The notes under the pieces were generated by a model. That model saw only the letters and a list, made by a program, of their open reading frames with translations, made no database searches and was not told where the DNA came from. A DNA stretch of 19,353 nt from Chlamydomonas sphaeroides (taxonomy: Eukaryota > Chlorophyta > Chlorophyceae > Chlamydomonadales > Chlamydomonadaceae): the NCBI GenBank assembly GCA_001662425.1, contig BDDC01000935.1, positions 8,859 through 28,211 of the forward strand, given 5' to 3'. Numbering within the stretch: the stretch's first letter is position 1; the number at the start of each line of letters is the position of its first letter. Positions 1-9,000 of this stretch are shown piece after piece. The translations under genes were made by a program, and so were the position numbers.

Positions 1-231
1 TGCGGATGTACACCTCGAGCCGCTTCTTGCGCTGACGGGGTTCGGAGAAGTGGGCCAGGAGGTCCTGCACGCTCAGGCCGCCCCAGCCGCCGAACAGGTG
101 CCGCAGCAGGGTGGCAACCCGAGCGCTGGGAATGGCGGACTGGTAGGCAGCGAGCTGCGGCTGGCAATTCAGCTGCCACTCCATCCATTGCCGGCGCTCG
201 AGGTAGCCGCACTGCTGGCGATGGCCGGCGC
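1..231 (-). CDS. Possible exon of a third, unidentified gene running off the left edge
   Basis: The minus strand is open from about 356 to the window edge. A strong acceptor (GCTTCTCGCGCTGCTCAG) would start an exon at 231. The translation contains CGYLERRQWMEWQLNCQP, ARVATLLRHLFGGWGG and LAHFSEPRQRKKRLEVYIR: balanced composition, amphipathic helices and a basic cluster, unlike the Ala/Arg/Pro junk of the other frames. I do not recognise the family. The distance to the left gene's poly(A) candidate is short for a full upstream start, so a missing small first exon, or a different end for the left gene, must be assumed. Confidence 0.4.
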
Positions 232-485
232 CTGAGCAGCGCGAGAAGCAGGCGCGTTGCCGGCGGCGGTGGTGGGTGGCGGCACAGTACTGGTCGCCCC
301 TGCTGCCGCCGCTGCCGTGCCGCCGCCGATGCCGTTTCCGTAGCTGGGATCCCCCTTGTCAACTCCTCTTACATCTACCGAGGCCCTCGCGGTCGGCGGC
401 GCAGACCCTCCGCCGGCCGCGCAAGCTGCATTTGTGTTGCGGCGGTGCACCGTGCACTGACACGAGTGAGGCTTGAATTTTAAGC

Positions 486-490
486 TTACA
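486..490 (-). terminator. Candidate poly(A) signal (TGTAA) of the left gene
   Basis: TTACA on the plus strand lies about 750 bases downstream of the stop at 1238, with AT-rich sequence around it (480-520, unusual for this window). No other TGTAA was found between the stop and this site. Confidence 0.45.
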
Positions 491-1237
491 AGTAAATTTT
501 GTAGATATTTTGCACAAAATGCAGGCGATGCTGTGAGGTCCTGGTTCGACACTGGACTTGGCACTGCCATGGCCAGCCTGGAGTGCGGACAGTCGCCGCG
601 CGCTTGAGGCCACATGTTATTTCGGTCGATACATGGCAGCGCTCTTTGTAGAGATGTCTGTGCGCGTAGCTGCCATGGGCTTCAGCCGCACTACATCCAC
701 CAACTGCTTGCTCCAAGTGCATACATCGTCCTTGCGCTACCTTGGTGCCCGAGTCGAACGGCTCGTGCCCCTAAAGGGGCGAGCCAACACCGACACACGT
801 TCTCGCGCCGAGCACCACGCCCCTGCTGCCCCTGCTGCCCAGTGCCGCGCACGCCGGCGGCTGGCGGCAGCCGGGGCAGAGGCAGCGGCCGGGGCTGGGT
901 CGCATGCCGCCCGCCCCGCCCCCTGCGGCCAGCCGCCACGAGCGCACTGCGCCTCCTGCTGGCCCTGCTGCCACAGTGAACCTCCCTGCCTGCCTACCTC
1001 CCTGCCGCACACGCACCACACACGCGTCATCAACCAGGGCGTTACGGCCGGGGCGTGCTCACTGTACTTGCAATCGAGCACGCATGTGTTGACCCCCAGC
1101 CCGGCCCCATGCAGTGCCCCAGCACCCGCCGAGCAGCGCCCCTGTCTGCGCCCTCCTATAGGAGCTAGCTAGCTCCTGCTTACGCCGCTGCCGCCCACAC
1201 TTCCGGCCGCCTCCGCGCATCACCGCTACGCCCTCCC
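491..1237 (-). other. Probable 3' UTR of the left gene
   Basis: There is no supported exon here. A 204-codon plus frame (558-1172) shows no recognisable domain and is likely chance in GC-rich sequence. The region holds a hairpin at 760-785 and an 18-base palindrome at 1160-1177. Confidence 0.4.
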
Positions 1238-3584
1238 TCACCGGTCCTGCCCCTGCCCCGGCTGACCTGCCTGCTGCTGCTGCTGCTGCCTGCCCGGCTT
1301 GGCGCCGCGCACCGCCGCCGCAAACTGCCGCCGGAAGGCCGGCGAGAAGAGCAGCAGCAGCGGCCACAGCGCCGCCAGCAGCCAGCGCTTGGAGTCGGCG
1401 TACCTGCGGGATGGGAGGGAGGGGGCGAGGGAGGGCGAGCGGCGGAGGATGCGGGTACTGATATCGCAAGACGATGGAGTGGACACGGCCTGCTGTGTCG
1501 ATCGCCGGTGGGGAGAAGATAGAGGGGGTTAGGGAGGACATGGGATATGAGAAGAAAGAGAAACCACAAACAGTGACGGGTTTCGTTGCACGCCTAGCAA
1601 GCCAACATCCCTCGCACCCAAACCACACTACTTCATCAACACTCAACCAAAATCTTCGATTGCGCAGCTTTTCATGTTGTGCGCTAATAGCTCTTCTATT
1701 TCGTTAGCGGGCGGGATGCGTGGGGACTGGCAAGGCGGGCCGGGAGCGGACGGCGCGGGGGCGGGCCCCGGCGGGCCGGGGGCGGGTGGCATGTGGGCTG
1801 AGCAGGCGGTCTGGGAGCAGGACGGCGTGGGGGCTGTCCGGGAGCAGGGCTTGAAGCCGTCCCGCGGTGGCGATGGCCAGTGCGTAAAGGCTGACAAACT
1901 CGTTATCACACTTGCGGCGCTTACGTCGTGAGGTGGTAGTTCTTGAGGAAGGCGGCGGTGAGCGCCACGTATCCGCCCACCGCCATGGCTGCAGCCAGCA
2001 GCACGGGGCCGCCGGGGCCAGCCGGCGTCGCTAGGCTGGTGGCGGCGGGCGGCGGCAGCGCGGCGAGGGAGGCGGAGCGGGCCCCTGCACCTCCACCGGT
2101 GATGGTGATGCGCTCGTAGTAGCGGTACGTGCCGGGACCTGGGTGGGGGGCGGAAGGGGAGAAGGGGGCGGAGGGAAGGAGGGGGAGGGAGGGCGGGAGG
2201 GGCATGATGGACTGGATTACGCCTGCGTGCGGCCATACGCTCGGGGCTGGCAGCTGGGTGCCGCCCTGCCTTGTCGCGGGCCCCCACTCGCAGCCCCTCG
2301 GCGGTGGTACCGCAAGGGCGCAGCACCCCCCGCTGCACCGCTGCTGCTGCACCCGCTGCTGCTGCACCCGCGCCCCACCCGGGGCCAGGCCGCCGCCCGG
2401 GCGCGGCAGCGGACGCCTCCCCCGACCCAGTAGCCTGGGGCCAGCACTTTGCCCCTCCCTCCCTTCCGCAAAGCCCCTCCCTCCGTTCTGCCCCGCCCCT
2501 AGTCTCTCCCACTCAGATACGTCTCGCTTCCCTCCCCTCCGTTGACCCCCCAGGCCTTTCCCATCCCCCAATGCCCACACACCTCGCTCCTCGGAGCGGG
2601 TGATGTCCACGTTGGGTGCGGACCGCATGTCTGGCGCAGGGGGGGCGGCAGGGAGGGGCAGGGAGGGGGAGGGGCCAAGGTGCAGGGTGAGGTGAGCACA
2701 TACCGGGGTGCGGGCTGGGCAACACGAGCACTCCAGCAGCGCCGTACGGCAGTGATCGCACCGTCTGTGCCCCTCCTGCCGACGACCCTTCACTCTTCCC
2801 CACTTGAAGCGGCAGTGGTCGCCGTCGGTGTGCGCCCCCTTCCCCTCCCGCCTCCTCCTCCGAGCACCCAGCTGCCCTCCCTCGCACTCTCTCTCCCTCC
2901 CTCCCTCCCTCCCTCCCTCCCTTCAACCCCATCCCTGCTCACCTTGCTGCCTCAGTGAGCTCTGCGCCCGCTGCAGCTCCGCATCCGCCCGCCGCTCCGC
3001 CTGGCGCGCGGCGCCCATGGCCGACTCAACCTCGCGGTCCATCTGGCAGAAGCGGAGGGCGGGCACGTGGACGGACGCGGCGAGGGGGGTTGGAGACAGA
3101 GGAGGCACGATATGGGGTCGGCGGCAGGTGCGGCGGTATGGGTCGTTATGGATTCTGGTGGCCTGAGCCCAGGCAGGCATGGAGGAACGGGCAATGCGCT
3201 GCGGGGCGGGGCCGCCACCCAAACGCGCGCTCCCCGCCGGCCCCAGAGCCCCACCTGCCGCTCCATAGCCGCAAACTGGCGGTCCATGGCAGCAAACTGG
3301 CGGTCGATGTCATCAAACACATCGAAGGGGGATGCGCGGGGCACGGTGCGCGGCAGGCCCGCCATGCTGGGCCGGCTGGCGACACGGAGAGTAGGGCGGA
3401 CCTGCAACAGCTCAGATGACGTAGTGACTGGTCTTTCGGCACGTACATCGCAGCGCATGGGAGCGCTTTGCCATGTGAACTGCTGGGGAGCGATTCTCAA
3501 GCTCACCGCCGCGCCATAGCTCGTCGAGCACGGTGCCACGCAACGACGCCGCATTTCAATTGGCGAAAGCAGCGCGGGCTGCAT
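1238..3584 (-). CDS. Seven-exon gene, 274-aa predicted two-helix membrane protein of unknown function
   Basis: Exons: 3507-3584, 3255-3401, 2943-3042, 2704-2775, 2583-2630, 1925-2138, 1238-1403; they total 825 bases and all junctions are in frame. The ATG at 3584 begins MQPALLSPIEMRRRCVAPC, a basic, Ser/Ala-rich stretch typical of organelle targeting peptides. Residues about 48-105 are charged and helical (DRQFAAMDRQFAAMERQMDR; RQAERRADAELQRAQSSL), probably a coiled coil. TYRYYERITITGG lies near 152-164. Hydrophobic helices sit at about 193-213 (VLLAAAMAVGGYVALTAAFL) and 227-240 (WLLAALWPLLLLFS), followed by RRQFAAAVRG and a polyGln tail. I do not recognise the family; a plastid or mitochondrial membrane protein is inference. 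The first intron (3402-3506, 105 bases) keeps the frame open, so a 309-residue unspliced form is also possible. Confidence 0.75.
1271..1288 (-). repeat. (CTG)6 run, polyGln at the end of the left gene
   Basis: Six CTG units on the plus strand read as six CAG (Gln) codons just before the stop, in the C-terminal tail RQQQQQQAGQPGQGQDR. Confidence 0.85.
2893..2922. repeat. (CTCC)n microsatellite in an intron of the left gene
   Basis: Plus strand shows repeated CTCC/CCCT units, seven or more copies, inside the intron 2776-2942. On the sense (minus) strand the tract is purine-rich (GGGA)n and lies 20 bases downstream of the exon end at 2943. Confidence 0.85.
3262..3303 (-). repeat. 21-bp tandem duplication encoding a seven-residue unit
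   Basis: Plus-strand 3262-3282 and 3283-3303 match at 19 of 21 bases (TCCATRGCMGCAAACTGGCGG). On the coding strand each unit gives DRQFAAM or a close variant, so the protein reads DRQFAAMDRQFAAMERQ. Seven residues is one coiled-coil heptad, so the duplication lengthens a helix without changing its register. Confidence 0.85.
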
Positions 3585-6092
3585 CTGCTGTGTGCGCTGG
3601 CCCGGGCGATGACTCTGGAAGTTGCCGACAAGGCAGGCTCAAAACGCGTCCGGCTCGATGGCGTGATAATTAAGGTATTGTGGGTAGCACTGTTATGCAC
3701 GCCAAAGGATAATGAATGCGGCAAAGAGAGAGGGGTAGGTCTGCCCCACACCCAAAACCCTGTGCTCCCCGACATCACCCTGCACCGTCCCACGCAACCT
3801 TTGGTCGTCACAACTCAGCAGGATAGCTGAGGAGGTACTGGGCGAGCTAGCTGCTAACTCAGCTGGATTGGCCGCGGCAGGGGCTCTTGGCTGTGGGGTC
3901 GCGCTCGGGCAGCTGTGCTCGGGCTTTGGGGGTGCGGCCCAGCGCGGCTCCTGTATGGCGAAGTTGCATGCGATTGCATCAACATATAGGGAAAGACGAC
4001 CGGTACAACTCTCGTTGAATATGGTGCACGGGAAGGTTATGTACGGCCGTGTCGTACGGAGTATGCTGCCCTTCGGGTTGGTAATCGGTCCCGACCCCTC
4101 GAAAGGTTATGAGGCGTGGGGTCTGAAGCTTTTGTTTGTACCGTCCCCCCCTGGCTACAGCTAACATTCCATACTGTTGCCAGCAGTATTCAATCATCAG
4201 TCACGGCGCCCACAGACCATTAGCGTCTGGCCATCGTCCCTGCCGGCTTGCGCCTAGCTACCGGGGCTGCCAATGTCAGGTTGCTTACGTTTCCTGGTCT
4301 GCCGTTGGCTAGCGCAAGTAACGCTGCGGCCGTTCAGCGCCCCTGAGACACCTGCTGCCACGGTGCGGTGCGTTTCTATCTGGGGTGCTGCCACGACCCT
4401 TGAAGGGCCTCGCACGAGGCAGGGCGCTCACGAGCGAGGAGCGAGGCCCAACTGCGCGACCACGGCCGCCCATCCACCTTGCAGAGCGAGGCGGGGCCCG
4501 AGCTAGCTCTCAGCCCGGCCCAGCGCAACAATCGCGCAGCAACTACCATGCCGACGCTCGTCTACTGACCAAAGTCGCCGCACGTACGCCTACCCCATTC
4601 CCACAGGTTCGCATCCGGTTGCGTTATGGGGTTGGGCCGGGCTGATAGGCGCCAGTGGCAGTTACTTGGATTCTGGCATCACACGCCACCAGGTGAGTTG
4701 GCCGGCTGCTGCGTGCCACTGCTTCACCTCCCCCTGCATGCTTGCCTGTTAGCCTGCTTGACCCCCCGTCGAAGCGGTTATGGATGAAGTGTCGGGTGCG
4801 CAGGATTGCAGGTACAGCAGGTTCTTGACTTCGTCTGATTTTTACAACTACCGTAAACACGCATGTATCTGCGCCACACATCCCGACATGACTTCCCGCG
4901 ACGGCACGCCCGCCTCCACGGCTCCGCCCGACCCGACCCGGTGCCGGGACCAGCCTGGGGCAGCGCCACGGAGCGAGGCACGGCAGGCGGCGCGAGGCCG
5001 CGCACCGGCACCTGCCTTGCGCCACACACAGGTAGGCCTGCCGCGCCTCACGCCAGCAGCGAGCACTGAATGAGGGCAGCCCGCCCGCAGCGCACATGCC
5101 GGGCCGCTGGCCTGCAGCCCATCATCAGGCTCTTGCCCACACCCACTCCGGACCGCTGCTGCCCGCGCGGGTCCCTGGCTAGCGCGGCGCGCGTGGCACA
5201 GCCTGCTGTCCGTCCCCGCCCCCCCCTACACGCTGTCCCCCGCCGTTCGTGTCACGGATGCATCCCTGCGTCAGCAGCAGTGCGTGCTCTGGAGGCCCAG
5301 CAGCAACAGCAGCGCACACAGCACGCAGCGCACACATATAGCAGGCTCGGACTCGGCGGATCTTGCGTGCCGCGCACTCCAAGCAAGGCGGCGGCGCAAG
5401 CGGTAAGTTCTTGCACAGCTCACACAACACAATCTCTCATAGTCGTGACGGCACGACGATACTATGACAAGCCTTCAGTGTGACACGACAATAATACAGC
5501 CACAGCGAACACATGGCAGGACCGCGAGGGCCCCTGCCCCTGGTTTGGTGGCCCGCCCCTTGCGTGCTGCTCATCATTTACGGACGCAGCCGGCTGCCGC
5601 CCGGCCGCACCAAACCAAGGCCGCCCTGCCTACTGCTGGGCATCCGCCCTCCGCTCCGTGCGCGTACGAGTGCACCCTCTGCATTGTCTTGATGGGCTGA
5701 TTAGGCTCGCTGGTTCACATGGCGCACGCACGCACCCTCCTACCCTCGCAGCACGCATGCCGCCCTGGCACCGTGCATGGCGGCCCGATCGCTCGCATAC
5801 CCCGTACAAAGATGAAGATTGTTCTTCCCAAGTTCAAAAAACCCTGCCTCCGCAGATAGACGGACCCAAACGGTCCACGTAGCACCAAGCAAAATCCCGC
5901 AACGCGGCGCAATGGGTGCGTTTCCGCCAGCGGATCTATTAGGTTCACATAGCAGCAGCACACATGATGAAGATGATGATGACATGGTACGCATTCCATT
6001 CCCACTGCCACTGGATGAATGGTCGGCTGATGAGACAACCCCGCCCACTGCTGCATACACACATTCGTGCCTTCGGGTGCGCATTCGGATCT
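3585..6092. other. Intergenic/UTR region with no supported exon
   Basis: This 2.5 kb stretch lies between the giant gene's stop and the start of the left gene. On the minus strand, roughly 4825-6092 is probably 3' UTR. The remainder should hold the left gene's promoter; an AT-rich patch (GATAATTAA, 3665-3673) lies about 85 bases upstream of its ATG. Open frames exist on both strands (for example a 98-codon plus frame at 3868-4164), but none shows recognisable domains or splice partners. The part around 3960-4170 is less GC-rich than its surroundings. Confidence 0.5.
4842..4846 (-). terminator. Candidate poly(A) signal (TGTAA) of the giant gene
   Basis: TGTAA on the minus strand (TTACA on plus) is the usual chlorophycean poly(A) signal. 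I find no other copy between the stop codon at 6093 and this site, so the 3' UTR would be about 1.25 kb. One pentamer can occur by chance. Confidence 0.4.
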
Positions 6093-9000
6093 TCACATAG
6101 GGCTCGGGACAACTTTCGCTTGCTCTTGGGAAGGAGGCTGAGGATGAGAATGAGGGCCCAAGCGCTGCCACGGAAGGCAGCCCCGCGCGGCGCGGGCGGA
6201 CCGCAGGCTGCGCAGGCGCCTCCTGGAGTTGATGAGCGTCTGGCGCAGCAGCAGGCCCAGGAAGGCCGCCACCAGCGTCACGTTGAGCGTGATGATGAGG
6301 GCGCCGATGGCGTTCTGTGTTAGGCGCCATACACAGGGCGGGGACACGAGGTGCCAGCAGCGGGCGGCGATGAGGCGTGTGCTGGCGGTGGTAGGCGTGG
6401 GGCTGGAACCAGACACGCCCGCCCTCCTGAATGCGACGACCTGTGTTTCACACAAGTCGTAACCAATTATATTTCTATTTCTGGCGTGTGCTGGGCATGC
6501 GGTGCGGCTGCTCCCCAGCCTGCGGAATGCAGCCTAGCACCGATAGCTGGACGCTTGACAGGCAGGCAGGGAGGCGCCCATGGATAGCGATCCGGTAAAC
6601 CAGATGGTAGCCGCGGCCGGCGGGTGGAGTTAGTGGAGTTGGTTGGGCGCATGCATGCATGCGCGGCTGTGATTGGTTGTGGTGCGCAGGGGAGCTCGCT
6701 GCTGCTGCCATGCATGGATGATCTCATGTAAGCGATGCCGCGTACCACTCAACCAGCCAGGTTCCCCATATCATAGGATCCGTCTATCTAGTGCGTTGCG
6801 GGCGCGCCAGTAGCGCCACGCACTGCGCCGGTGCCGCCCCCGCAGCGCGAGTCCGCTATCAAGTCTGCAGCTCAGCACACCCACTTCACCTGGGTGAAAG
6901 CGCCGAGCGCGTTGCTGGTGCCGCTGTCGGAAAAGTACAGGCTGCGCATTGGAGGGCGGCAGGGGGCCCATGTCGACAGTGCACGTGGCTGGCCCTTCCG
7001 AGCGAGGCGCAACATCGATCGTGCACGGACGGACCATGCACACGACAGCAGCCTATACTATTCAAGCAGGATGATGACAAACCTGAGCGTCAGCGTCAGC
7101 GTCAGCACTGCCAGTGATAGGAACTCCAGCAGCGTTGTGGTGCGGCTGATGACCGGCGAGCAGGACGTGTTGATGGAAGCCACCACTGTAAAGACAACAA
7201 TCATCAGCGTCGTCTGGTGGGCAACCTGTGGGGTTGGTCGTGTGGGGAGCAGCAAGTTGTTGGCTTGGGTCCGGGTGTCAGCATACCGACCAGGACGTAT
7301 GCAGTCGGCATGCGATGACAGCCGCTGCGCACCACCTAGGACATGCACGAGGCCAGGCGCCTCACGGGGGGCTGCTCACGTTTGCAAAGGAGCGCCCAAA
7401 CACCTCCACAGCCACCAGCGCAAGCTCCTCCAGCATCAGTACAGACTCCCAGAACCAGAAGCGGGGCCTGCGCGATGCGGGAGAGCCGGCAGCCGCTGGT
7501 CAAACAAGAGCCGCGGGGCATTCTATGCCACTGGTCAGCTCCCTGCATGCGTACTTGTAGCGGCTGTAGAGAAAGCCGATGCGCTGGAACATGTGAGCGC
7601 TCTGCAGCTTCCTCCGGTTGTGAGCGAGGATGGCGAAGGTGGCCAGCGGCGGGGCCAGGCACACAACCGCAAAGGCCACGGCGCCGATCGGCACGAAAGT
7701 GCTCAGGTGTGTGCCTGTTCGCGGATAGAAGCAAGCGGAGGGCCAGCATGCTCCATGTCAGTTGCCGCACGGCCGTGTGATGATTGGTGTTGAATTGATC
7801 AATAAGCCCACACTCGCTCGGGTTTTGTCACACCCGCCCACCCGTGTAGCACTGGGACGCCATGTCACGAGTCCAGTAGCCTTGGCGCCAGGTGGCCTGC
7901 GAGGGTGGGCGGGCGGGGGATGGGGGGGATGGCAGCTCAGTTGTGCGCGGCGTGGGGTTTGGAGTGGCCTGCTGGGGATGTCACGCAGCCATGACTTGCT
8001 ACCGGTACTATGTGCGCAACGGCTGTCACCCAAACCCCGGCTGGTTTATCACCTGCTGCCGCTCCGGGAAGGGCCCCGACGCGCCGTCATCGATGCTGTA
8101 GCAGCTGAAGATGCTGAGTACCGTGCTGGACCAGCCGGGGTACACAATGAACACGGCCACCATCAGCACGATGGCCAGCTGGTCGACAACGGGGAGCAGC
8201 TGATCGACCTGGCGGAGCGTCTCGGCGCTGGGACTGCTTGTCAGGGACTTGCTCACGGCCGAGCTGACCCGTTGCTGGATGCTAGTCACGAGCCCAGGCA
8301 GGATGCCGCGCCGAGGGCTGGGGCTGGGGTCGGCAATGCTGTTGGGATCACCCATTGGTGCTTGGTTGAAGGGGCCGTCCCGGCTGATGTTGGGGCTGGG
8401 AATGCTGTCCAGGGTACCCAGGGGCTGCAGGGGCGGAGGCGGGCCCTCGGCCACTTGGATGGCCACACGACTGGCTGACGCCTGCTGTGATGAGGCTTCG
8501 GGCTCCTGGGTGTCCTGCTCCTGCTCCTGCTCAGCAGCAGGACCGCCGCCGCTGCCCAGCAGCTCATCGGGCAGGGCAGCGCCGGTGGGTAGCTTGCCCG
8601 CTCGCCTGACCCCCTTGCGGCGCCGCCCGATGAGCAGGTACCTGCAAAACGCAAGGGCACATCAATACAATGCAAGCAGATCGTGCGCAGCACATACCCA
8701 AGATAGAGAGGGCGCCAGCTGCCCTTCTCATTTGGGCACGGGCACCTGAACCTGTGCGGGCGGGTATCGCACCTGAGGCACCACAGCGCAACACTGCCCG
8801 ATATGACAAAGCACGGCACCACGAGGGCGCCAATGATCTGGGACTTGGCCTGCCCTGCGCTGTCTTGGCCCTGCCGGAAGCAGGCGTGGTTGTAGACCAC
8901 CGAGCTCTCAATGCCAACGATGGCCGACACAACGCCGGCCGGTCCGGCCACGCTGGCCGGGTAGGGGATGGGTAGGCGCATGATGATGGCATAGTACTGC

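Noticed and set aside
541..620. tRNA-like GGTTCGAC element
   Set aside because: A T-loop-like string occurs, but no acceptor stem, anticodon stem or D-arm can be drawn around it.
558..1172. 204-codon plus-strand ORF
   Set aside because: GC-rich DNA gives long chance frames. There is no domain or splice partner, and it sits in the probable 3' UTR of the left gene.
1643..2793. Two overlapping minus ORFs of about 290 codons
   Set aside because: They are mostly Pro/Arg/Gly-rich readings of introns. Only the segments 1925-2138, 2583-2630 and 2704-2775 fit the spliced model, partly in other frames.
6831..7793. 320-codon plus-strand ORF
   Set aside because: It lies antisense across five well-supported minus-strand exons with matching splice phases. 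Its composition has no domain pattern.
7897..8033. Alternative exon reading SKSWLRDIPSRPLQTP
   Set aside because: Its possible acceptors give the wrong phase. The exon 7842-7896 (ATWRQGYWTRDMASQCYTG) has a strong acceptor and the right phase on both sides.
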